Shown here piece after piece: positions 7,561-14,328 of a DNA stretch of 16,087 nucleotides. Source of the DNA: Sulfurovum sp. (lineage in GTDB: Bacteria; Campylobacterota; Campylobacteria; Campylobacterales; Sulfurovaceae); assembly GCA_027066595.1 (NCBI GenBank), contig JAMONG010000047.1, positions 1 through 16,087 of the forward strand. The letters are read 5' to 3'. Below the pieces are notes generated by a model that made no database searches, was not told the origin of the DNA, and saw nothing but the letters and a program-made list of their open reading frames with translations. Each line of letters opens with the position of its first letter. Position 1 is the stretch's first letter. The position numbers and the translations under genes were made by a program.

Positions 7561-8291
7561 TTAGAGGCTGTTTGTATCATATCTTTATCTTTATCTTTTA
7601 CATTTACTTTAAGTGCATCAAACTTTTCTTCTACATCTTCTCCATTAATGTTAACCACGTTAAACTGACCATAACCATGTTTCATGTCATTTGCAAAATC
7701 AAACACTGCTCCAACAATCATTAATGTACCTTTATCTACATCATTATGATACTCTTGAAGTGAATATTCCACCTGTTTATGTACATTGTTTACAATATTT
7801 TTAATCCATTTTTGAGGATCACCTCGTTCACATGAATTCTGAATAGATAGAGCAAGTGTAGACACCTCTTTGCGTATGGCAGAATTTTCAGCACTATAGT
7901 CACTCATCGCTGCTTTAATAGCCCCACATCTAGAGTGTCCCATAATGAGCAGTATAGGTGTTTTAAGATGTTTAATCCCATATGCTACTGAACCCTCATT
8001 TGAAATAAGTTGGTTTCCTATATTTCTAATCACAAAAAGATCATTCTCAGGAGAAGAATCAATCGCAGAATTTTGTACCCGTGAATCTGAACAACTCACC
8101 AAGGTAATGCGTGGGTCTTGCCCTTCCACAACCATCTTAAACTCATCTTGTGACTGAGATTTAAGATAGAGTGTATTGGCTTCAAGCATCTCTTTTATAA
8201 TAGACATTGCTTTTTTGTTTGCCTCTTCTTTAGCATTTATTTGTATAGTTAGAAGCCCTAGAGAGAGCACGATTGTAGTTAAGATTTTCAT
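7551..8291 (-). CDS. Beta-class carbonic anhydrase with signal peptide (probably periplasmic)
   Basis: A 246-residue protein that interconverts CO2 and bicarbonate. The beta-class zinc site is complete: C67 with the D69/R71 dyad in SCSDSRVQ, then H119 and C122 in MGHSRCGAIKAA. IRNIGNQ and AYGIKHLKTPILLIMGH are family-typical. Unlike ordinary cytoplasmic beta enzymes it starts with a clear signal peptide (MKILTTIVLSLGLLTIQINA, cleavage predicted after A20), so export to the periplasm is likely. The C-terminus has a charged KVNVKDKDKDM tail. AAGGAT lies 5 nt before the ATG. It is flanked by gaps of 91 and 353 bases and is probably transcribed alone; a -10-like TATATT lies on the minus strand at 8360-8355. 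In an autotroph such an enzyme would help inorganic carbon supply or pH control; that role is inference. Confidence 0.93.
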   Translation of the reverse strand: MKILTTIVLSLGLLTIQINAKEEANKKAMSIIKEMLEANTLYLKSQSQDEFKMVVEGQDPRITLVSCSDSRVQNSAIDSSPENDLFVIRNIGNQLISNEGSVAYGIKHLKTPILLIMGHSRCGAIKAAMSDYSAENSAIRKEVSTLALSIQNSCERGDPQKWIKNIVNNVHKQVEYSLQEYHNDVDKGTLMIVGAVFDFANDMKHGYGQFNVVNINGEDVEEKFDALKVNVKDKDKDMIQTASNSK

Positions 8292-8354
8292 AATGTATCC
8301 TTTACAAAATACGTTTGTTCTACCTATCTGAAATTGTAAAATTTGAGCAGGTAC

Positions 8355-8360
8355 AATATA
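8355..8360 (-). promoter_or_regulatory. Candidate -10 element for the carbonic anhydrase gene
   Basis: TATATT on the minus strand in the AT-rich hemD-carbonic anhydrase gap, which would give a leader of roughly 57 nt. No convincing -35 is present at the expected distance, as is often the case in Campylobacterota. Other AT-rich matches exist nearby, so this is tentative. Confidence 0.3.
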
Positions 8361-8382
8361 AGTATATCTTAATTTTATTTAT

Positions 8383-9012
8383 TTATATAAGAGAGAATGC
8401 TTTTTCAATGCATGAAGTAATAAGTGGTTTATCTGCGATATATACTTCGATATTTTTAGCTAGATGTAGTTGTGTTGTTTTTCCTATAACCACGGCTTTA
8501 TAGCTTTCATCCCAAGAAAAATTTTCAAAAAAACAATCTATAGTAGAGGGGGAAGTAAAAATAATAATAGCATCTTTTTGTGGTTTATCTTTTACTAGAT
8601 ACTCTATACATTGAGTTTCATAAATAATCTTTTCATCTAGCGTTATACCCTCTTTGTTCAAAAAAGCTTTACTATCAAACGACACCTCTTTAGGGCGTAA
8701 ATATAAAATCTTTTTTTCTCTAAACTTACTAATAATATCTTGACTTAATGTGGTTCCATAAAATGATTCAGGCAGATAAGCAACACTTCCACCCAATTTT
8801 TCTATCTGTTTAGCCGTTGCGTCACCTATAGTAAGGCAAGGTATTTTCTTCCAATCAGTATTTAATGCTTCTGCACTCACAACAGCTTGTTTTGATGTAA
8901 ACATAAGTAAATCATAGTCAGTAAAATCTAATTTCTCTTCTATCAAAAAAAAGCAAATCATCGGTAGATGAATAGTCCCTTCTTTTGCTGTAGGAGAGAG
9001 TAAATATATCAT
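8383..9012 (-). CDS. hemD: Uroporphyrinogen-III synthase
   Basis: A 209-residue cytoplasmic enzyme that cyclises hydroxymethylbilane with inversion of ring D, giving uroporphyrinogen III for heme, siroheme and cobamide synthesis. HemD is poorly conserved, and recognition rests on its characteristic segments. These are LLMFTSKQAV (about 35-44), LTIGDATAKQIEKLG (60-74), KILYLRPKEVS (101-111), AIIIFTSPSTIDCFF and AVVIGKTTQ near the end. These fit the two alpha/beta lobes joined by a beta ladder. The length is slightly below the usual 240-260, as in other compact genomes. Its ATG overlaps the stop of the cation transporter gene as ATGA, so translation is coupled. The gene stops at an AT-rich gap before the carbonic anhydrase gene. 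There is little doubt on the family despite low motif conservation. Confidence 0.85.
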   Translation of the reverse strand: MIYLLSPTAKEGTIHLPMICFFLIEEKLDFTDYDLLMFTSKQAVVSAEALNTDWKKIPCLTIGDATAKQIEKLGGSVAYLPESFYGTTLSQDIISKFREKKILYLRPKEVSFDSKAFLNKEGITLDEKIIYETQCIEYLVKDKPQKDAIIIFTSPSTIDCFFENFSWDESYKAVVIGKTTQLHLAKNIEVYIADKPLITSCIEKAFSLI

Positions 9013-9935
9013 ACTGTTCTACTGTCTACTTCAATCAATTTTTTACCATAGAGCATGACTTCATTGACTTGTTCATCATCATACGGATCAAAATGAGGCG
9101 TGATAACCCACCCTTTTTTAGTATCTAGTTCCCTTATTTTATCTTCTACTTCATCTGCAATACGGTGTGCTTCAGACAAACGCATATTGGGACGTAAAAC
9201 CATATGAAACTCTACATAGTTCGTATCTCCATCTGTACGTGTTCGAAGCCAATGGTAAGAAGTCACTTCACTATGTTTAGAGATAATCTCTCCAATACGA
9301 GCAACCATATTACCACTGAGTGCACGATCTAAAAGTATCGCTATCCCCTCAACAATAATCCCATACGCAGAATAAATAATATAAACCCCAATACCTATAC
9401 CAAAAAGTGCATCAATCCAATCTAAACCTGTTAAGTAGACTAACCCCAAAGCCAATAATACTGCTGCATTTGACCAAAGGTCAGTCTTATAATGCAAGGC
9501 ATCTGCCTTAATAACAAGATTGTCTGTCTCTTTTGCAATTTTAAGTAAATACTGTACTAGAAAATAAGTAATAACAATAGAAATTGTCATAGCAATAATA
9601 GAAGGGTAAAGCAATGATGTAACAGAGTTTTCTACTAGTTTTTTTCCCCCCACGTAGATGATGAAAAGACCTGACATCGTAATAATAGTACCTTCAATAA
9701 CTGCAGCAATAGCTTGTATCTTTCCTTTACCATATTGGTAGGTTTCATCTGGTGTTTCTTCGGATTTTTTAATCGCAAAAAAGTTAAAAACGGATACAAG
9801 CATATCTAGCAGTGAGTCAATAGCCGAAGCCAACACTGCCACCGAACCACTAGCAAGTCCTATGACTAACTTCACCACTACTAACAGTGTAGCAATAGAA
9901 CTAGAAACTAAAGTGGCTCGTTTTTGTGGTGACAT
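9009..9935 (-). CDS. Cation diffusion facilitator transporter (FieF-like)
   Basis: A 308-residue inner-membrane metal/proton antiporter that exports divalent cations such as Zn2+ or Fe2+. The six-helix membrane part contains the transport site: D40 and D44 (AIDSLLDML) in helix 2, and H148 and D152 (ALHYKTDLWSN) in helix 5. These correspond to D45, D49, H153 and D157 of E. coli FieF. The cytoplasmic C-terminal domain keeps likely regulatory metal ligands H228, H244, H257, H281 and D283, in FieF-like spacing. The DD-H-D transport site is the type associated with Zn/Fe/Cd; the true substrate is not certain. It starts 3 nt after the htpG stop, with AAGGCAC as a weak ribosome-binding site, and overlaps hemD by ATGA. 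It probably shares the htpG promoter. Confidence 0.93.
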   Translation of the reverse strand: MSPQKRATLVSSSIATLLVVVKLVIGLASGSVAVLASAIDSLLDMLVSVFNFFAIKKSEETPDETYQYGKGKIQAIAAVIEGTIITMSGLFIIYVGGKKLVENSVTSLLYPSIIAMTISIVITYFLVQYLLKIAKETDNLVIKADALHYKTDLWSNAAVLLALGLVYLTGLDWIDALFGIGIGVYIIYSAYGIIVEGIAILLDRALSGNMVARIGEIISKHSEVTSYHWLRTRTDGDTNYVEFHMVLRPNMRLSEAHRIADEVEDKIRELDTKKGWVITPHFDPYDDEQVNEVMLYGKKLIEVDSRTV

Positions 9936-9938
9936 AAC

Positions 9939-11801
9939 TTAGAGTGCCTTGGTTGCTAGTGTTGCAATGCGAGAAGCAAATGCTCCTTTATCTTTCACAT
10001 CAATACCCTCTGCAAGTCTCGCAGAGTCAAGAAGTATCCATGCAACATCACTAAAGAGTGCATCATCCTCTAAAGCATCTAGTTTTTTAACCATCTCATG
10101 CTCAGGGTTGATCTCTAAGATTAGTGGCGCTTCTGGCATTTCTTCACCCATTTGTGCAAATATCTGTGCCATGCCTGCCATAGGATCATTAGGATCTTTA
10201 AGTACACAAGATGGACTTGAAGTAAGTCTTGTTGATGTTTTAACATCTTTCACTTCTGCACCTAGAACTTCTTTAATTTTATCTGTCAACTCTTTAAACT
10301 CTTTAGCAACTTCCTCTTTCTCTTCGGTTGTTTTGGAATCAGGAGCATCTATAGCCGTAATGTCTTTTAATGCCCACTCTTTATACGTACCTATCATTGG
10401 TGTAACGATACTATCTACTTCGTTGTCATCCATGATGAGTACTTCGATGTTCGCTTTGTTGTACGCTTCAAGTAATGGAGAACTTCTCAGTACCTTTTCA
10501 TCTTCACCCGTAATGTAGTAAATCTCTTTCTTTTCAGAGTCACCACGGCTTATATAGTCTGCAAAAGTCACAAGTCCATCTTGCGTTGAAGATTTGTACT
10601 TCACGATATCAAGAAGAAGGTCTTTATTTACATGATCCATGTAAACACCCTCTTTCATCATTCTGTTGTACTGAGATACAAAGATATCTGCATCATCTTC
10701 TTTCAGCTTTTTAATCGCTTGAAGTATCTTTTTTGTAGACGTTTGTTTAATGTTAGCAAGTATCTTATTTTCTTGCAACAACTCACGACTAACATTCAAA
10801 GGCAAGTCTTCAGAATCAATAATACCTTTTACAAAACGTAAATACGGTGGTAACAACTCTTTATCATCATCAGTAATAAACACACGTTTCACATAAAGTT
10901 TAACGCCTGGTGTGTAGTCTTGTCTGTACATATCCATAGGTGCTTTTTTAGGAATGTAAAAGAGTGTTGTAAATTCACTTGCACCCTCTACTTTGTTATG
11001 TAAGTATGTTAACGGTTCTTCACTGTCATGCCCTATCGTCTGATAAAACTCAACATAGTCTTCTTTTTTAAGTTCAGACTTTGGTAGTGTCCACAGTGCA
11101 GTTGCCGCATTGGCTTGTTCTGTTTTATTTACCATTTTAGTGACAGCATCATCACCTTCACCCTCAGTCACTTCTTCTGAGAAGTTCATCATGATAGGGT
11201 ATGCGATATGGTTAGAGTATTTTTTAACCACTTCTTGAATACGAGCTTTATCTAAAAATTCTTTTTCATCCTCTTTAAGCTTAATGTAAATCACCGTACC
11301 ATGAGACTCTTTAGTCACTGGTGTTACCTCATACTCTCCACTACCATCTGTAGAAAACTTATACGCCTGCTCTTCGCCCGCTTTTTTAGAGATAACATCT
11401 ACATGATCTGCTACCATAAATACAGAGTAAAATCCTACACCAAACTGACCGATAAGATTAGAATCTTTTGCAGCATCTCCTGTGAGGTTCTCCATAAATG
11501 CTTTTGTACCAGACTTAGCGATAGTCCCAAGGTGATCCATAAGGTCATCTTCATTCATACCTATACCATTATCACCTATGGTTAAAGAGTTATCTTCTTT
11601 ATCTAACTTCATAAAGATTTTACCAGACCACTCTTCTTCTTTAAACTTTTCATCTGTAAGTGAAAGGTAGTTAAATTTATCTAGTGCATCTGATGAGTTA
11701 GATACAAGTTCACGGATAAATATCTCTTTATTTGAGTAAAGAGAGTGTGTCATAAGTTTAAGTAGCTGTCCTATTTCTGTTTGAAACTGATGTTTTGCCA
11801 T
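9939..11801 (-). CDS. htpG: Chaperone HtpG (bacterial Hsp90)
   Basis: A 620-residue ATP-dependent chaperone of normal HtpG length, cytoplasmic and dimeric. The N-terminal GHKL ATPase carries RELVSNSSDALDK (E31 catalytic, N35 for Mg), DNGIGM (77-82), GTIAKSG (92-98), GQFGVGF (118-124) and GTVIYIKL. The middle domain has LNVSRELLQENKIL with the arginine that contacts ATP, and a C-terminal dimerisation domain follows. AGGAG lies 6 nt before the ATG and a strong sigma-70 promoter is just upstream. No CIRCE-type inverted repeat (HrcA operator) is visible in the 93-base upstream gap, so heat control by that route is not supported. The promoter probably also transcribes the cation transporter and hemD. 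Confidence 0.98.
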   Translation of the reverse strand: MAKHQFQTEIGQLLKLMTHSLYSNKEIFIRELVSNSSDALDKFNYLSLTDEKFKEEEWSGKIFMKLDKEDNSLTIGDNGIGMNEDDLMDHLGTIAKSGTKAFMENLTGDAAKDSNLIGQFGVGFYSVFMVADHVDVISKKAGEEQAYKFSTDGSGEYEVTPVTKESHGTVIYIKLKEDEKEFLDKARIQEVVKKYSNHIAYPIMMNFSEEVTEGEGDDAVTKMVNKTEQANAATALWTLPKSELKKEDYVEFYQTIGHDSEEPLTYLHNKVEGASEFTTLFYIPKKAPMDMYRQDYTPGVKLYVKRVFITDDDKELLPPYLRFVKGIIDSEDLPLNVSRELLQENKILANIKQTSTKKILQAIKKLKEDDADIFVSQYNRMMKEGVYMDHVNKDLLLDIVKYKSSTQDGLVTFADYISRGDSEKKEIYYITGEDEKVLRSSPLLEAYNKANIEVLIMDDNEVDSIVTPMIGTYKEWALKDITAIDAPDSKTTEEKEEVAKEFKELTDKIKEVLGAEVKDVKTSTRLTSSPSCVLKDPNDPMAGMAQIFAQMGEEMPEAPLILEINPEHEMVKKLDALEDDALFSDVAWILLDSARLAEGIDVKDKGAFASRIATLATKAL

Positions 11802-11834
11802 TGGTTTCTCCTGTGTTATAATTTAATTTGTCGG

Positions 11835-11863
11835 ATTATAGTATATTTTGGTAAATATTTCAA
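11835..11863 (-). promoter_or_regulatory. Sigma-70 promoter of htpG
   Basis: On the minus strand TTGAAA (11863-11858) is followed after exactly 17 bases by TATAAT (11840-11835). Transcription would start near 11828, giving a leader of about 27 nt before the htpG ATG. It is the best housekeeping promoter in the window, and unusual in this lineage for having a near-consensus -35. Confidence 0.75.
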
Positions 11864-11880
11864 GTTTTTTAACAAGATAG

Positions 11881-11899
11881 TTTAGTCAAAGTGACTAAA
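11881..11899 (-). terminator. Stem-loop at the end of the transglutaminase-like gene
   Basis: TTTAGTCA (11881-11888) and TGACTAAA (11892-11899) form a perfect 8-bp stem with a 3-nt loop. It includes the stop codon of the transglutaminase-like gene and sits 17 bases upstream of the htpG -35 box. No T-run follows on the minus strand, so it may be a weak terminator, an mRNA 3'-end stabiliser or a protein-binding dyad near the htpG promoter. Confidence 0.4.
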
Positions 11900-12500
11900 G
11901 TTTATATTTTAACGATTGAATATCTATCTTTTTATTGCTAAAAGGTTCAATAATTACATCTATCTCATCCAAACTATACTTAAGAGGAAATCCGATTTTA
12001 GAACCCTTTGCGGTACTCTCTAAAATATAATACTTCTTTCCATTTATCCAAATCCCTTTTCTATGATCCAATCGCCTGTCTGATAGAGGGACAATTACAA
12101 AAATATGTTTAGGCACTAAAACAAAATAGGCTTCAATCCCAACTGCATGCAACATAGAGATGAGTAAATTACTCTTATCATCACAATCACCAAAGTTTTC
12201 TTGTATGGTTTTTTGAGGAGACTTTTGTTGAAATCTATTTGTAACGTAGGGGATATTAGATGCAAAGTCTAGTAATTTTTGTACTGTACAAAGTCTATCT
12301 GTACACTCTTGTGTTAACGTATGGGCTTTTTCTTGTATGGCTTCAGAAGTTGATATATAAGAAGTGTAAACACCATCTGAAGTACTTATTTGTGTTTTGT
12401 TAGATATTTCAATAGCCTTGACTGTCGCATACACAAGAGCTAAAAATGCTATAGCCATAATAAGTAACGAAAAATGTTTAGAAGTTTCGTTACTTATCAT
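11895..12500 (-). CDS. Membrane-anchored transglutaminase-like protein
   Basis: A 201-residue protein. An N-terminal hydrophobic segment (about 11-27, SLLIMAIAFLALVYATV) should anchor it in the inner membrane with the rest in the periplasm. The core GDCDDKSNLLISMLHAVGIEAYFV with KHIFV and YYILESTAKG matches the transglutaminase/protease-like fold. Candidate triad residues are C106, H132 and E161, with E161 in the place usually held by Asp. An extra pair C66/C71 (ECTDRLC) lies before the core. Members of this fold act as proteases, peptidases or amidases on cell-envelope proteins or peptides; no substrate can be assigned. It starts 8 nt after the small lipoprotein gene and shares its promoter. 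The ribosome-binding site is weak, so coupling is likely. Confidence 0.8.
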   Translation of the reverse strand: MISNETSKHFSLLIMAIAFLALVYATVKAIEISNKTQISTSDGVYTSYISTSEAIQEKAHTLTQECTDRLCTVQKLLDFASNIPYVTNRFQQKSPQKTIQENFGDCDDKSNLLISMLHAVGIEAYFVLVPKHIFVIVPLSDRRLDHRKGIWINGKKYYILESTAKGSKIGFPLKYSLDEIDVIIEPFSNKKIDIQSLKYKL

Positions 12501-12508
12501 AAAAGTAC

Positions 12509-12832
12509 TTACTTTGTAGGAGCTTCACATCCTAGTTTTTGATGTTCAGCTTCTAATGCTGCTTTTTTCTTAACTGCATCTCTTAACATTTTAGGTTTGT
12601 TATTACTCACCGTCATTTGAGGTGCTAACATCGCTATAGATGATTCTTCTAAATGAAATGCACTTGTTTTCTCGACCATTTGGATATAGGTATCTATTTT
12701 CAAAAGCTTTTTATTGACAGTCACACACTCTTCTTCTGTGTCGGTATTAATATAAGGAACACTCTGTCCACATGCTGTCATAAAGCTTGCAACAGCCAAA
12801 GAGCCTAAAGTTAAAAGTAATGTTTTATTCAT
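12509..12832 (-). CDS. Small predicted lipoprotein of unknown function
   Basis: A 107-residue protein with a lipoprotein signal peptide: MNKTLLLTLG, hydrophobic stretch, lipobox FMTAC with lipidated C21, then GQSVPYINT. The mature part is about 87 residues, mostly helical and charged (for example DAVKKKAALEAEHQKLG), with two further cysteines near residues 36 and 102 that could form a disulfide in the periplasm. I recognise no family. It is the first gene after a good extended -10 promoter and is followed 8 nt later by the transglutaminase-like gene, so the two probably act in the same envelope compartment. AAAAGGC lies about 10 nt before the ATG. Confidence 0.75.
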   Translation of the reverse strand: MNKTLLLTLGSLAVASFMTACGQSVPYINTDTEEECVTVNKKLLKIDTYIQMVEKTSAFHLEESSIAMLAPQMTVSNNKPKMLRDAVKKKAALEAEHQKLGCEAPTK

Positions 12833-12854
12833 AGTAGTAGCCTTTTTTACAAAT

Positions 12855-12860
12855 ATTATA
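12855..12860 (-). promoter_or_regulatory. Extended -10 promoter for the lipoprotein-transglutaminase pair
   Basis: The minus strand reads TGCTATAAT, a consensus -10 preceded by the TG extension, in the 57-base gap after the DUF481-like gene. Transcription would start near 12848, about 16 nt before the ATG at 12832. No -35 is evident, and none is needed with an extended -10. Confidence 0.6.
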
Positions 12861-12889
12861 GCAGATACACCTCAAACAGAGTAAAGATT

Positions 12890-14005
12890 TTAAAAGTTAA
12901 CCCCAAATAAAAGTTTTGTTGTTGTCTTATTGTTCCCCACATCAGGGTTAGGGTTACTATCATTGATGAGATTAAATGCTAATTTAATAGATAAAAAATC
13001 AAATAATGGCACAGTGAAATTTAAATTAGATCTAAATATCCAATCTTGTTCAGGATTTTCTATACTTGGATAATAAACTACAAATCCATCAATAATAAGC
13101 GTATTAATCATTGCTAGATCATCAAGTTGATATTCCCCAGATAGCTGTAGTGCTGCCACTCCAAAATTTTTATCAGGAAACTGATTTTCTGTATAAGTTG
13201 TTGTGGCATACCCTAAACCAATGGAAGGTTCTAACCATTTTGATTTATCAAACCTAAATCTATGACCATAACCAAATGTAGGTATATAGCGATTTGCGAT
13301 ATGTCTTGGACGGTCATAGTCTGCTGCAAACGTAGCAAAATAAAACTCATTATTTTTAAAATGGTTTTTATACGTTAATATACTTACTAATTCATCTTTA
13401 TTTTGGATAAGTGCTGTGTCTGCTGTTTGTGTCGTTTCAAATGCATAGTCTAAAAAGAAAGCAACTTCATGCTCTGCCTGTTTATGTCGTAAATTTAATA
13501 CTATATCTATTTTATTTTTTTTACTTGTCCCGCTTTCAACTTCCAGTCCTACATTCACATTTCCTTTAAGGTAAGGAAGCTTATTTCGTACTCTGTTTTC
13601 AAAAGAATCATCATCTTGCACAGACATCACAAAATTATCAATATCTGCTATCTTAATGGTACGCAAATGCTCACCCTCCATGACTTTAAGATACTTATTA
13701 TCTTCTATAGCGATAACGCGACCCTCAATATCCATACGTTTAAAGGATATATGATAATTATATTTAGTCACAATAGATTCTATATCTTTATAGGCAATAT
13801 GATTTAAGCCTTCACTGTATATAAGTCTAAAAGAGAGTTTTTCAGGTCCAAGGTTTACTACTTGCCCATGTAATACCATACCATGCACAACAATAGTATC
13901 TCTAATCTCTTCTGTCTCTGATGACTCTGTTAGGTTTCCTCCAGCAAAAGAAAAAAGTGTAAACATAATAAAGATGAAAAGAGAGCTATAGTTTTTTATC
14001 TGCAT
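12890..14005 (-). CDS. DUF481-like outer-membrane beta-barrel protein
   Basis: A 371-residue protein. A signal peptide (MQIKNYSSLFIFIMFTLFSFA) precedes two tandem small beta units at about 47-79 (GQVVNLGPEKLSF to YKDIESI) and 95-127 (GRVIAIEDNKYLKV to IADIDNF). These resemble the N-terminal repeats of DUF481 proteins. From about residue 147 (KGNVNVGLEVESGTSKKN) the sequence alternates as membrane strands and ends KLLFGVNF, with the C-terminal Phe used as an outer-membrane insertion signal. The family, which includes YdiY-type salt-induced proteins, has no settled function. The start has AAGGTG 6 nt upstream and follows the zinc-ribbon gene by 17 nt, so it is probably cotranscribed with guaA. 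The family call is by pattern; an unrelated barrel is the main alternative. Confidence 0.8.
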   Translation of the reverse strand: MQIKNYSSLFIFIMFTLFSFAGGNLTESSETEEIRDTIVVHGMVLHGQVVNLGPEKLSFRLIYSEGLNHIAYKDIESIVTKYNYHISFKRMDIEGRVIAIEDNKYLKVMEGEHLRTIKIADIDNFVMSVQDDDSFENRVRNKLPYLKGNVNVGLEVESGTSKKNKIDIVLNLRHKQAEHEVAFFLDYAFETTQTADTALIQNKDELVSILTYKNHFKNNEFYFATFAADYDRPRHIANRYIPTFGYGHRFRFDKSKWLEPSIGLGYATTTYTENQFPDKNFGVAALQLSGEYQLDDLAMINTLIIDGFVVYYPSIENPEQDWIFRSNLNFTVPLFDFLSIKLAFNLINDSNPNPDVGNNKTTTKLLFGVNF

Positions 14006-14022
14006 GGTATCACCTTATCGTA

Positions 14023-14304
14023 TTACTTTAAACGTTGTGAAGTAACCTCGTCTGACTCTATTTCACATAACAGTGTATCTTGACCACAATGACGACATGT
14101 ACTTCTCATAGTGAAAATATACCAACCATTTTGATCTTTCAAAATGGGTTCATAACATTTTGGACAACGTATACGACTCCAAATAATAGCAAAGACAAAA
14201 ACAGGAATAAAATAAAACAATCTATTGTAAAAGACAGCAAAAATCACCAATGTCCCTACAATAATCGCTAAAAATAGATATTTATAATACTGGGGTATAC
14301 ACAT
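14023..14304 (-). CDS. Small membrane protein with zinc-ribbon motif
   Basis: A 93-residue protein of unknown function. Two hydrophobic segments at about 8-25 (YLFLAIIVGTLVIFAVF) and 29-43 (LFYFIPVFVFAIIW) form a hairpin in the membrane. A soluble domain follows with C47-x2-C50 (CPKC) and C70-x2-C73 (CRHCG), a typical four-cysteine zinc ribbon, ending in an acidic tail. The positively charged WSRIRC after the second helix suggests the zinc domain faces the cytoplasm. AAAGGA lies 5 nt before the ATG, and the gene follows guaA by 24 nt. It may be an adaptor or scaffold; nothing in the sequence gives a specific role. Confidence 0.8.
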   Translation of the reverse strand: MCIPQYYKYLFLAIIVGTLVIFAVFYNRLFYFIPVFVFAIIWSRIRCPKCYEPILKDQNGWYIFTMRSTCRHCGQDTLLCEIESDEVTSQRLK

Positions 14305-14328
14305 GCTTTTCCTTTATAAATTTCAATA

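Noticed and set aside
8371..8391. Shared TATATAAATAA sequence in the hemD-carbonic anhydrase gap and upstream of guaA as a common operator
   Set aside because: The match is low-complexity AT sequence and at hemD it partly overlaps the stop codon; without the dyad it is likely chance.
9949..10518. A 189-codon open frame on the plus strand, antisense to htpG
   Set aside because: It lies wholly inside htpG, is dominated by serine and alanine as expected from reverse reading of a conserved gene, and has no ribosome-binding site or family resemblance.
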